Positions 20,001 through 31,325 of a stretch of DNA of 64,000 nt are shown here, one piece after another. This DNA is from Zygnema cylindricum. Lineage: Eukaryota > Streptophyta > Zygnematophyceae > Zygnematales > Zygnemataceae. The translations under genes were made by a program, and so were the position numbers. Position 1 is the stretch's first letter, and each line of letters starts with the position of its first letter. A model generated the notes under the pieces. It saw nothing but the letters and a program-made list of their open reading frames with translations, was not told the origin of the DNA and did not search any database. Location: contig JBBHKE010001989.1 in assembly GCA_037447655.1 (NCBI GenBank), forward strand, positions 84,077-148,076. The letters are read 5' to 3'.

Positions 20001-21363
20001 ACTTTGTTCAGCTCCGGAATAAACAATACATCGGAGAATGTTAATATGGATGTCTTTCCTTCTACTAACACTTTCAGATCTATCGATCCTACAAGAGTAA
20101 TGGTGACTATCCTCCCATCCCTGTACTCTATCTCTACGGTGGGAATCTTTCTTATCTTAGTGAACAGGTGTCTATCCTTACACATGTGCATGGAGGCACC
20201 TGAATCTACAATCCAACCTGCTTCACCTTTCAATCCACCGTAAGCACATTTCTGCCTTCGTGGAATTTCGTCCTCATTTTTCGCCTCCAACTCCTCATCC
20301 AAAAGGAGCTCATCGTCCACGTCCTCGGATTCTGCTTCAAGTACCTGTGTGACAAGGGCCTTTTTCTTTCCTTTCGAGGAACCACCAGTTTGCCCCTCCT
20401 TTAACCGAAGCTCGGTTAGCTAAGTGCACTCTGCCATATAGTGCCCTGGTTTCTTACAAAAATGACATAAACCTTTGGGAGCCCTTGGTTCGAACTCGTT
20501 GGCCTGTTTTTTCTGCTCCCTACCCCCATAGTTTCCGACCGGTTTTTGAGAATCCTTGTTCCTCGAATCAGTCGCTGTTGCCAAGGCTTGGCCACTCTTT
20601 CCTCCCCTTCGGATCTCAATTGTATTCTCTCGAACAAGAATCATCCCTACCACTGAGTTCCATATCCACCTTGAGTCCGCCAAGTCCTACACACGGTTGA
20701 CTATGTTCACGAACTCATCAGGTAACTTCATCAGTAAACACATAACCTTTTCTTTTTCACTAAAATCTTTTCCAGCACTCTCTAGCTCCATGAAGAGTGT
20801 AGCAAGCTCATTGCAAAAATCCAACATATTTCCCCCTTTTTATACATACTCCTTAACTTTTTGATCAGCCAACTGTTGTTGCTGAATCGTACCACTTCGG
20901 TACATCTCTATGAGAGCCATCCAAAGATCGGATGCCCTTTCTACCTGCAAATGAGGACATGCAAGTCCTTGAGTGAGATGGCGTAGGATGAAGTGCTTTG
21001 CCGCCATATTGTTGAAATCCCAGGTTTTAGTATCATTCTCCTCGTTCCTAGGAATAGGTGACATGAATGCCGAACCAGTTGCTATTGGTGTGGTCGTCTC
21101 CTTCTCCTTTCCTTTGTCCACCACCTCTCCTTCTTTGTTTCTTCCGTTGAAGGTGGATCTTCTTTCCTGGTGAATATGCTTCCTCCAAACCCTGGAGGAA
21201 ATCCAAGACTTGATGGATGCCTCAGTCGTTCACTGACTATCCCCCAAAACCTTTTTTCGCATAGAGCTCCTATCATCATACTTTCCCAGTATATGAATCC
21301 AGTTCCATTAAAGATTGGTACCCTAGAGGGTGGGCCCATAACCTGAAACTCTGAGACCTCCAT
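17007..21363 (-). pseudogene. Element C gag-pol polyprotein, heavily broken
   Basis: Copia polyprotein. The ATG at 21363 lies inside the LTR and reads MEVSEFQVMGPPSRVPIFNG through the primer-binding site, without the one-base deletion seen in D and E. In order: gag (to about 20420), CCHC knuckle CHFCKKPGHYMAEC, protease VDSGASMHMC (near 20210), integrase (HKRLGHVNLDKL, CSGCAQGKAHR), RT with YVDD (near 17990-18005) and RNase H to the stop at 17007. Stops or frameshifts fall between every pair of these blocks (for example near 20380, 19397, 19250, 18444, 18114, 17303). Confidence 0.88.
21329..21343 (-). promoter_or_regulatory. Primer-binding site of C, half-tRNA-iMet type
   Basis: The minus strand reads GGTTATGGGCCCACC directly after the LTR end TTTCA. 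It is identical to the sites of A, D and E. Confidence 0.8.
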
Positions 21364-22389
21364 AAGTCCTCAGAGTGGACAACATCCAAGAAGCCTCTAG
21401 GATAATCCTAACCCCTTTGTGTTTCAGCAAAATAACTGCCACCTTGGCAGACAAAAACTCTGACCATCTGCACTCTTGTGAAGGCAAGACTATGCTGAGT
21501 CGATAGCAAAAAGAATCTCTGAATTTGCTCCCCTGAGCAGTAAGTTATGGAGGGTCAAAGTTGACCTTTTGTACAGAAGCTCTCTGGGAGAGAGGGTCCT
21601 ATCTCCTAATTTTTCTAAGTCCTATCTCTCTCACAGACTCTATCTACTGATGTACGAAACCAATCGGAATACAGTTTTGTACGCAAAAGTACAGTTGCCG
21701 GTGTACTTTATTTACGAACATTGTACGACATGGCCTAAATGTCGACACATGTCATATCCAGATTCGGTGCCATAATCTCCGGAGATTCCACGATCCAATG
21801 TAATTTTGCCACGCGTCATCTGATGTGGCGATGGCCACAAACCGCCGAAATCCTCTTCCGCGATCTCGGCGCAAATTTTGGCTGTCCGATTAAAATCTAA
21901 TTTAATCGTAGCCGTAATAAATACATGCGCGGTATTCGTTTCACTTACGAAATAAATGCGCGGTATTGATTTCGTGCATGTATCGTATTTCGTACTTATA
22001 CATTACCGAATCTATGTATACCGTAAACAGTTACAGTTAAATGATTTAACCTACGTATTAATGTTTAAGTAAATATCGTACTATATAATACGTAACACTA
22101 CTGCTAGACTTAACGGCTAAGGCTACCGGCTATTTCTGATTGCCGGTCGGCAGGTACCAGGATCAAATCCTGTGGCCGACATATTCCTTTTAGTAAATAA
22201 TCCTTTAACTAGTATAATTTTCCCGTAAACCTCAGGATAGGCTAGGTAGCCATGGCTGTAGCTTCCTCTCCAATTTCTCAGTGACTGCGACAAGTTTGAG
22301 AATTGGAGAGAGAAGTTAGAGGTAGACTACCTCGGCTTCTTTATTTCTATTCAGACCTAGAAAATACTTTAAAACCATTAGTTTCTACA
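21344..22389 (-). repeat. 5' LTR of element C
   Basis: On the plus strand it runs from TGAAACTCTG to TTTCTACA, 1,046 bp. It carries the gag start codon near its inner end and a tRNA-like module at 22104-22177. Confidence 0.9.
22104..22177 (+). other. tRNA-like module in C 5' LTR (antisense to element)
   Basis: A-box match TAGACTTAACGG, then B-box-like AGGATCAAATCCTG, plus strand. Confidence 0.57.
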
Positions 22390-22757
22390 CTCACTACCCA
22401 ATTTAATTATTTCACACACAACTTTCATTTTATGACCCTGGATATCAACTTCTATTTTTTCAGTTTGTAAATCTAACGTGGACTTATTACCATTTGCCAC
22501 CTGAACATGCAAAGGTTTTTCCCATATGACTATAGGAATTTTGTTTTCCTTTACAAACTTATGTGAAGTAAAATTATGTGTAACACTAGAATCTACCATA
22601 ACTCTCAATGGTTTCCCTTACACTAAAGACACGAATTTGATTAAGCAATGTTTGGTGTCGTAATTAGTTAACTGTCCTAACATAGGTATGTTGTTAAGAG
22701 TTTCATCAAAAGAATTATTGAAATTATGGAGTGTAGTTAGCATCATAATAAATTGAG
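22390..22757 (-). pseudogene. Element L fragment 3: gypsy protease N-terminal half
   Basis: The minus strand encodes a retropepsin start: VMVDSSVTHNF (family DSGATHNF) and HVQVANGNKSTLDLQ. The rest of the protease lies at 15349-15926, separated by element C. The right edge is cut by element D. A stop precedes the active-site segment. Confidence 0.78.
22753..22757. repeat. Target-site duplication of element D (TTGAG), left copy
   Basis: TTGAG here and at 29240-29244, immediately outside the LTR ends TGTAG and TTTCA. A perfect 5-bp copy that fixes D's borders. Confidence 0.88.
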
Positions 22758-23825
22758 TGTAGAAATTGATGGTTCCTTTTTAAGTATTTTCTAGGTCTAA
22801 ATAGAAATACAGAAAGAAGCTGAGGCAATCTATCTCTAACTTCTCTCTCCAACTCCCACACTTGTCGCAGTCACTGAGAAGTTGGAGAGGAAGCTAGAGC
22901 CATGGCTACCAAGGCTATCCAGAGGTTACGGGAAATAGATTAGTTGATTTATTGAATGGTAGTTTATTTACTAAAAAGATTAGTGATGCAACCACGATTT
23001 GATCTTGGTACCTGTCGGTCGTCAAACGCCAATAGCCAGTAGCCTTATCCGTTAAGCCTAGATGTTACGAATACATAGTATAGGGTTTGATATTTTTTAA
23101 ACATAGTCACGTAGGATAATTCATTTAACTGCAACTGTTTACGGGATATATAGATCCAGTTATGTAAAAGTACGGATTAAGGTACGGAAAAAGAACAAAA
23201 AACCGCGCATTTGTTTCGATAGCAAAACGAATACCGCGCAGATATTTATTACGGCTACGATTAAATATGCATTTCATCGGACGACCGGAATTATTGCCGA
23301 GATCACGGAAGATGATTTCGGCGGTTTTTGGTCATCACCACATCGGATGACACGTGGCGATAAGACATTGGATCGCGTCATCTCCAAATATTAAGGGAGC
23401 TAATCCGGATATACCACGTGTCAACATTTAGGCCATGTCGTACAGTATTCGTACACAAAGTACACCGGCAACTCTACTTTTGTGTACGGAAGAGTAATAT
23501 GATTTGTCCGTACATCAGTAGATAGAGTTTGTGAGAGAGATAGGACTTAGAAAAAATTGGTAGATAGGACCCTCTCTCCTAGTGATCTTTTCTACAAAAG
23601 GTCAACTTTGACCCTCCATAACTTACTACTCAGGGAAGCAAATTCAGAGACTGTTTTTGCTATCGACTCAGGGGAGTCTTGCCTTTACAGGGGGGTGAAG
23701 GTGTTCAAAGTTATTGTCTACCAGGGTGCCAGTTGTTCTTGCTGAAACACAAAGGGGTCAGGGTTATCCTAGAGGCTTCTTGAAGCTGTCCACTCTAAGG
23801 ACTTATGGAGGTCTCAAAGTTTCAG
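22758..23825 (+). repeat. 5' LTR of element D
   Basis: Starts TGTAGAAATT, ends AAGTTTCA, 1,068 bp. The gag ATG at 23806 is inside it. Confidence 0.92.
22990..23062 (-). other. Antisense tRNA-like module in D 5' LTR
   Basis: Minus strand: A-box-like GGCTTAACGGATAAGGC then a weakened B-box AAGATCAAATC. Confidence 0.52.
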
Positions 23826-26800
23826 GTTATGGGCCCACCCTCTAGGTACCAATCTTTAATGGAACTAGCTTCATATACAGGGAAAGTATGATGATAGGAG
23901 CTCTATGCGAAAAAAGGTTTTGGGGGATAGTGAGTGGACGAGTGGGGCGTCTATCAAGTCTTGGAGTCCCTCCAGAGTTTGGAGGAAGCAGATTCACAAG
24001 GAAAGCAGATCCATCTTTAACGGAGGAGACAAAAGAAGGAGAGGTGGTGGACAAAGTACGGAGAAGGAGACGACCTCACCAATAGCAACTGCTTTAACAT
24101 TCATGTCACTTATTCCGAGGAAGGAGGAGAATGATATTGATGCCTAGGACTTCAACAATATGGCAGCAAAGCACTTCATCCTCCGCCATCTTACTCAAGG
24201 GCTTGCATGTCCTTATTTGCAGGTAGAAAGGGCATCCGATCTTTGGATGGCTCTCATAGAGATGTACCGAAGTGGTACAATTCAGCAACAACAGTTGGCT
24301 GATTAGAAAGTTAATCATTATGTATACAAAGGGGGGAAGATGTTGGATTTTTGCAATCAGCTTGCAGCACTTTTTATGGAGCTAGAGAGTGTTGAAAAAG
24401 ATTTTAGTGAAAAAGAAAAGGTTAACTGTTTACTGATGAAGTTACCCGATGAGTTCGAGAACATAGTCAACCGTGTGCATGAGTTGGGACTCAAGGTGGA
24501 TATGGAACTCAGTGGTAGGGATGATTCTCGTTCTGGAGAATACGATTGAGATCCAAAGGGGAGGAAAGAGTGGGCAAGCCTTGGCAGCTGCGACCGATTG
24601 GAGGAACAAGGATTCCCGGAAACCGGTCGGAAACTATGGGGGGAGGGAGCAAAAATATCAGACCGACGAGTTCGGTCCAAGTGCTCCCAAAGGTTTATGT
24701 CATTTTTGTAAGAAACCGAGCACTATATGGCATAGTGCACTAAGCTAACCGAGCTTTGGTTAAAGGAGGGGCAGACAGGTGGAACCCCGTGAGGAAAGAT
24801 AAAGGCCCTTGTGAGACAGGTACATGAGGTGGAATCCAAGGACGAGGACGATGAGGTCCTATTGGATGAGGAGTTGGAGGCAAAAAACGAGGTCAAAATT
24901 CCACGAAGGCAAAAATGTGCCTACAGTGGATTGAAATGTGAAGCAGGCTGGATTGTAGATTCAGGTGCCTCCATGCACATGTGTAAGGATAAGCACTTGT
25001 TCACCAATATAAGAAAGATTCCCACTGTAGAGATAGAGTACGGGGATGGGAGGATAGTCACCACTACTCTTGTAGGATCGATAGATCTGAAAGTGTTAAC
25101 AGAATAAAAGACATCTATAGTAACATTATCCGATGTATTGTTTATTTCCCGAGCTGAACAAAAACCTCATCTCTACATCTGTATTATATGATAAGGGTTT
25201 TTCTACTAGCACTAGGGAAGGAGTATTTACTGCTAGTTTTGAGGAAGAGGTCTATTTCTTTGCTGAGAAAGGTAGCCAATGGATGTTTAGGCTGATTTTG
25301 AGTAATGAAACAAAGAAACTTTATTTTGCTGGTTTTCATGATATTATGATGTGGCATAAGAGGCTTGAGCATTTGAATCTAGATAAGTTAAGAGAGATAA
25401 AAAAGATGGGAGTGGTGGAAGGGATTCACTTCAGTGAGAGTGATAATATAAGTGATTGTAGTGGATGTGCTCAAGGTAAAGCACACAGATTACCCTTTCC
25501 CAAAAGAGCCACCTATAAGGGAAAAAAAATTAAAGATTTAGTACACACAGATATTTGGGGACCGGCTAAAGTGCCGTCGTCGGGGGGGAAGAGATTTATG
25601 ATGTTTATCACCGATGATTGGTCTCGGTATTCCATGGTGTATTTTTTGAAAAACAAGTCAAAAGCTCAGGATTGTTTTAGACAATATAAAGCATGGAGCA
25701 AAAAACTCCATGAAACTCTAATAAAGAGAGTAAGGAGTGACAATGGTGGAGAGTATACTTCTAACCAGTTTGAGGGTTTTTTGGCGGGAGATGGAGTCCA
25801 ACGCCAAAAGACAGTTCTATAAAACCCGAAACAGAATGGGGTAGCTGAAAGGTTAAATAGAAAACTAAGAGATAGTGCTAGAAGTATGTTGTCGGACAAA
25901 AAGATACGAATAAGGTTTTGGGCCGAAGCAATGAATTATGCTAATTAACTCAAAAATAGAGTTGTTACTTCACCTATAAAAGATCAAACAACTTATGAGA
26001 GATGGACAGGCCGAAAACCAGACATATCTCACTTAAAGGTTTTCGGTAGTCAAGTATTCAGTCTAGATACAGATCGGTCTAATTGGAAGCTAGATCCTAA
26101 AGGAAAACCTGGATACATATTCGGATATGATGAGGATGTTAAAGTATATAGAGTTTACGATCTAAAAAGGGAAGATATAATCTTAGTAAAGCATCTAGTA
26201 GTTATGGATGAAGGAAAGTCCGTGGATCCATTCAAGTATACAAAGTTCGTAAAAATCAGATTTTAGTCAAAAAATTCCGATGACATTGAACTTCCTTACT
26301 ATCAAGGTTTTAGAGAAGATGACATTCTTGCAGGTACAAATCAGACCGAAAAGAACTTGGCTGCGTAAACTCCACTAACAACTCTACCCCAAGCGAAAGA
26401 CGTGGTGGAAATTTATTCGAAATCAAGGGACAAGGGAGAAGCCGAGATTGTTCGAAGGAACCCACGAGAACCATCTATTCCGGCCACAAATTTTGAGGGG
26501 GGAAGGAAAAGTAGCAAAAGATTGCAGGAAAAACAGGTTAATAACAAGGTAACAAAACTATCTCATCAAGATGAACCTCAAACTTATAGAGAGGCGATGA
26601 CTTGCCTAGAAAAAAACCGGTGGAAGACAGCCATCAATGAGGAGATGGCCTCAATTATGGCTGCCGATACTTAGGAGCTGGTGGATTGTCCACCTAACCG
26701 AAAAAACCAATCGGTTGTAAGTGGGTTTTCAAAGTAAAACTAAACCCAGATAACACAATCGAGCGCTACAAGGCCAGATTAGTGGCAAAGGGATTTACAC

Positions 26801-28160
26801 AAAAGGAGGGAATTGACTACGAGGAAACTTTTTCTCGGTGGTCAGATTTCCCTTCGTCCGCATACTTCTCAGTTTAGCAGCAGCGGAAGACATTGAAGTG
26901 CACCAGATGGACATCAAGACAGCCTTTTTGCATGGAGAATTGGAAGAGGAGATCTTCATTCAACAACCCGAAGGTTTTGTGGAGGAAGGAGAGGAGAGTA
27001 AGGTATGTCGACTGATTAAATCTCTTTATGGTTTGAAACAAGCGCCTCGACAATGGAATAAGAAGCTTGATGAGTTTCTTACCGGTCTGGGATATATTCG
27101 GATCAGCTCAGATCACTCAATCTATGTTTTCGAAGATGAGGAGGGTTTTGTATTTATTGCAATTTATGTTGATGATTTGCTTGTTTCAAGTAAATCAATG
27201 GAAAAAAATAATAAACTGAAAACCGATCTTAAAAGGAGATTTGAAATGAAGGATATGGTGGAAGCAAAATATAATTTGGGAATTCAAGTAAAAAGAGACC
27301 GAAAAAGAAAGATTATAAGATTGACTAAAAAGGAAGCAATAGGGAACATGCTTGAAAAAATTCAGATGGATAAAACTAATAGTTGTACAACTCCAATGGA
27401 GTTTAAAAAGGGAAGTGAGGGGAGTTAGGTAGAAGGAGTCATAGTCTTAGACGAGAAATTATCTCCTGAAGAACAGAAGTTCATGCAGACTATTCCTTAC
27501 AGGCAAGTAGTGGGAAGTCTAATCTATTTTATGAATTGTACCCGGCCGGATTTAGCTGCTGTTGTAGGAGTGCTGAGTAGATTTCTAAATGCTCCCACTA
27601 AGAAGGATTGGGAGGCAGCTAAGAGAGTCCTTAGATATTTGATAGGAACTAGGGAACTATGGTTGCATTTGGGTGGGGAGAATAGTGACATTGCTACTTG
27701 GAGTGATGCCAGTTATGGTGATGCTTTGATGAGGAGATGTACTTATCGATATGTATTATATGTGGGTAATGGGGCTTGTTGTTGGAGTAGCTAACAGCAA
27801 AAGGTTTTTGCTCATTCCACCATGGAGGTTGAGTATATGGCATCTTGTTCTGTTGTAAAAGAATTGATGTGGGTCAAGTCTTTGCTTGGTGAGCTTAATC
27901 ACCTTAAAATTGGTGTGCATAATTTTTTTTGTGATAATTAAGCAACAATCGCTATTTCTGCCAATCCTAAACATTATTTTAAAGCCAAACACATGGACTT
28001 TAGACTCAGCTTTGTTAGAGAGAAAGTAGAAAACAAAATAATCAGTTTAGAGTACCGACCAGATAGCGAGATGGTAGCAGATATGATGACCAAACCTGTG
28101 CCTTCCCCTAAGCTAATTTTCTGCAGAGAGAAGTGTGGTCTAAAATTAAAGATTGACTAG
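23806..28160 (+). pseudogene. Element D gag-pol polyprotein, heavily broken
   Basis: Copia polyprotein remnant. gag begins in the LTR (ATG 23806) and has lost one base in CCCTCTAGGTACC (23838-23850), the same deletion as in E. Blocks in order: gag pieces to 24750 with a damaged knuckle (CHFCKKPS); protease VDSGASMHMC near 24955; integrase 25133-25900; linker 26402-26674; RT 26838-27428 with YVDD near 27170; RNase H 27483-28160, ending in the normal TAG. Stops include those near 24147, 24304, 25107, 25820, 26675, 27428 and 27794. Confidence 0.88.
23826..23840 (+). promoter_or_regulatory. Primer-binding site of D, half-tRNA-iMet type
   Basis: GGTTATGGGCCCACC directly after the LTR. Confidence 0.8.
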
Positions 28161-28173
28161 AAAATAAGGGGAG

Positions 28174-29239
28174 TGTAGAAATTGATGGTTCATATTTAAG
28201 TATTTTCTAGGTCTAAATAGAAATACGGAAAGAAGCCGAGGCAGTCTATCTCTAACTTCTCTCTCGAACTCCCACACTTGTCGCAGTCACTAAGAAGTTG
28301 GAGAGGAAGCTAGAGCCATGATTACCTAGGCTATCTAAAGGTTAACGGGAAATAGATTAGTTGATTTATTGAATGGTAGTTTATTTACTAAAAAAATTAG
28401 TGATGCAACCAGGATTTGATCCTGGTACCTGTCGGTCGGCAAATGCCAGTAGTCGGTTGCCTTATCCGTTAAGCCTAGATGTTACGATACATAGTATAGG
28501 GTTTGATTTTTATTTAAACATAATCACGTAGGATAATTCTTTTAACTGCAACTGTTTACGGGATACATAGATCCAGTTATGTAAACGTACGGATTAAGGT
28601 ACGGACAAAGAACAAATACCGCGTATTTGTTTCGATAGCGAAACGAATACCACGCAGGTATTTATTACGGCTACGATTAAATATGCATTTAATCGGACGG
28701 CTGGATTGAATGCCGAGATCCCGGAAGAGGATTTCCACCGTTTTTGGTCATCGCCACATCGGATGACACGTGGTGATAAGACATTTGATCGCGGCATCTC
28801 TGGGGATTAAGGAAGCGAATCTGGATATACCACGTGCTGACATTTAGGCCATGTCGTACAGTATTCGTACACAAAGTACACCAACAGCTATACTTTTGTG
28901 TACAGATGAGTAATTTGATTTGTCCGTACATCAGTAGATAGAGTTTGTGAGAGAGATAGGACTTAGAAAAAAATTGTAGATAGGACCCTCTCTCCCAGAG
29001 AGCTTCTCTACAAAAGATCAACTTTGACCCTCCATAACTTACTGCTCAGGGGAGCAAATTCACAAATTCTTTTTGTTATCAACTCAAAGGAGTCTTGCCT
29101 TCACAAGGGTGAAGGTGGTCAGAGTTTTTATTTACCAGGGTGGCAGTTATTTGTGCTGATACACAAAGGGGTCAAGGTTATCCTAGAGGCTTCTTGGAAG
29201 CTGTCCACTCTGAGGACTTATGGAGGTCTCAGAGTTTCA
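28174..29239 (+). repeat. 3' LTR of element D
   Basis: Starts TGTAGAAATT after the polypurine stretch AAAATAAGGGGAG and ends GAGTTTCA. Unrelated L sequence follows, which proves that TTTCA is the LTR end. Confidence 0.92.
28406..28478 (-). other. Antisense tRNA-like module in D 3' LTR
   Basis: Minus strand: A-box-like GGCTTAACGGATAAGGC and B-box CAGGATCAAATCCTGG. Confidence 0.57.
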
Positions 29240-30003
29240 TTGAGCTATTTTAGCCTTTCCATTCATTAGCTTGCCCTCTAGAGTTAACTCCTTCAGCTCT
29301 GGATCTGGTCGACTCAACTGAGGACTTTCAACTAGTCCTTTCCGTTTCCCACCTCCTGGGCTTCCTACTCACCTAAGTATAATGCAATATCTTCCTGAAG
29401 ACCTTCATTCACATCAATTGTTTTAAGATATCTCTTATCTGTACAATCCTTAGCGGAATGATTTGGACCTCCGCATTTAAAACAAGTGACTTTCTATTTC
29501 GGTTTTGTGCACTCTTTGCTGAAATGTCCCTCCTCTCTACAGTTATGACAGTTTATTTTCTTTAGTTGTGCACACTCAAATGCCCTATGACCCCTTTTCT
29601 GATAGATAGTGCATGTGGGCATGGTAAGATTAGGTTTCTGAGTATTAATGTTTAGTTTAGTACTCTTAATGTATCTCCCTCAATTGTTAAATTTGTTTCC
29701 TGCATTAACACTCTGTCCACCTCTATGATTTCCCCTGAAGATATTCTGTCTATTCACCAAACCCGCATTTAGACCCTATTCCACAAATTCCTCCTCACCC
29801 ACTCTACTACTTCATTCAAATTACCTCGAGTGATCGAGTTTCCCAATGACGCTTCAATTGATCCTCTAATTCAAGTGACTTATCTTGTAATTAATTCAAT
29901 ATATTAAATTTTTGATGTTTCAGTTCTGATTTCAGTATAGGATTCAGATAGTTCAAGAAATGCAACTTAGCCATTTCATAAGTCAAGCCTAAGACATGAA
30001 AGT
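29240..30003 (-). pseudogene. Element L fragment 2: gag C-terminus with zinc knuckles
   Basis: The minus strand encodes the nucleocapsid part of a gypsy gag. Two perfect CX2CX4HX4C knuckles are present (CHNCREEGHFSKEC and CFKCGGPNHSAKDC, about 29442-29560), with a third, degenerate one upstream (CTIYQKRGHRAFEC). Tandem knuckles are common in gypsy gag. Frameshifts and stops break the capsid side (29650-30003). The N-terminal gag half is at 36338-36924, beyond element I. Confidence 0.8.
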
Positions 30004-31009
30004 TGTTGTTTTGGAAACCTTGAGTCCTTTATATATCTTGCTACTATACTGTCAGGTTGCGCTAAATCGTTTATCGCAACTGGAAACCTTGAGTACCCTA
30101 CGCTTGTTGCGATGCTGCTATACTGTACTGATTTGACATCGAAGCGGTGCTGCTCTAGTATCACAGCTGCGCTGACAGATCATAGCAGTCAAAGCAGTTA
30201 CCGCAGTCATAGAAGTCACAGCAGAGTCATAGCAGCTATAGCAGCTGCGCAAGAAAGGTGTTCTGAACTTTAGTCAGTTTGTGTGAAGATAAATTGACTG
30301 GGACATAATTTAGTGAGTATGTAACTCCAAAGAGTGTACACAGATTCGGTGCACTTCAGGCACACGTGTTGGTCAGTGAGAAAGTCAAGTTTGGTTGTTG
30401 TAGAATAAAGGTACAGTTTCATTTGAGGACCGACGTTACACGTGGAGGTTCATCTTTGGTGATGAAAAATTACGTGGAAAGTGGACGGAGTCCGCCATCA
30501 TTTTGGAAGAGAAGTATTGACTGTACCGTCATTTCAGCGGACGAACTTTAACCGCGTACTATTTCATTTCTAGCGGCTATTTGATTGGTGTAAATATTTA
30601 TGTTTATTCGACGGTGGGATTTTGTTGATGAACAGTAGTGTTCCAATTGACCACGGTAGTTGTAGTACGGTGTGATCAACTGTGGGCCCACTTGTATATA
30701 TAGGACTTAGATTATTTTAGGAAAAGTATGGTTTTTGTATAGAAAACTGCGAAGCAGTTTCTGGGTGTTTTTGAATTGTAAGACCATTGTGATCTTTTTT
30801 GCGAAATTGCGCATGTTTTTTCCTTGGTGTATATTTTATATTGTGGCAAATTTGCAGACCTAGTGTGTGTATGGTTTGCTTAGGGCTTCATTGTTAAGCT
30901 GGTCTTTTGTGGGATTTTGTGAGAGTTTCCTCTTTGCATATTTGATTGTCATGACAACTGCCTGTGCTTCTTCATCTTCTTCAGTGGCGCCAGGTGCCTC
31001 AAATCAACA
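30004..31009 (+). repeat. 5' LTR of element I
   Basis: It contains a TATA box candidate (TATATATAGG, 30695-30704) and the gag ATG at 30951. It also carries a degraded AGCAGTCA-type minisatellite at 30180-30245. The end AATCAACA is set by comparison with the 3' copy. Confidence 0.88.
30695..30704 (+). promoter_or_regulatory. TATA box candidate in I 5' LTR
   Basis: TATATATAGG followed by ACTTAG. The same block occurs in the I 3' LTR (near 36012) and, in altered form, at the E insertion point in the F LTR. Confidence 0.5.
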
Positions 31010-31024
31010 GGTCACGGGCTCTTC
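31010..31024 (+). promoter_or_regulatory. Primer-binding site position of I (variant)
   Basis: GGTCACGGGCTCTTC lies directly after the LTR, at the place of GGTTATGGGCCCACC in other elements. The T-to-C changes turn VMG into VTG and reduce pairing to the initiator tRNA-Met anticodon arm. Confidence 0.5.
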
Positions 31025-31189
31025 CTCACGGATCCCGGTGTTTAATGGGCAAAAGTATCTTTATTGGGCGGATTTGACTAAGTCTTACCTGAAACAAGTG
31101 AAATTACATGATGTGATTTCTGGTATCCTTCCGGATACTGATCCGGATTTTGGAAAGAAAAACAAGGATGCATTGCATGTTCTGCAGTT

Positions 31190-31325
31190 TTTTTTTACAA
31201 AAGATGTAAACATGACATATATCAATATGTCTACAGTATTTGAAAAATGGACGGCTTTTTTTTACAAAAGATGTAAACATGACATATATCAATATGTCTA
31301 CAGTATTTGAAAAATGGACGGCTCT
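31190..31325 (+). repeat. 67-bp tandem duplication in I gag
   Basis: The segment starting TTTTTTACAAAAGATG and ending AAATGGACGGCT occurs twice head to tail with a 67-bp period. The period is not a multiple of three, so it breaks the gag frame. Confidence 0.85.

Larger units (their letters stand above)
15927..22389 (-). mobile_element. Ty1/copia element C, inserted in L
   Basis: A complete copia element on the minus strand with two LTRs of just over 1 kb, a half-tRNA primer-binding site and a full set of decayed domains. It splits the protease of gypsy element L. Same family as D and E. Confidence 0.92.
22758..29239 (+). mobile_element. Ty1/copia element D, inserted in L
   Basis: A complete 6,482-bp copia element with 1.07-kb LTRs, a perfect primer-binding site and a perfect TTGAG duplication. 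It interrupts L between the gag knuckles (29240-30003) and the protease (22390-22757). Same family as C and E, but its coding region has many stops. Confidence 0.94.

Noticed and set aside
15927-29239. C and D as arms of one giant inverted-repeat transposon
   Set aside because: Each has its own pair of direct LTRs and its own target duplication; the opposite orientation is chance.
29999-30003. Target-site duplication for element I
   Set aside because: Left AAAGT and right TATGC do not match; ACATGA occurs near both sides but not adjacent to the LTRs.
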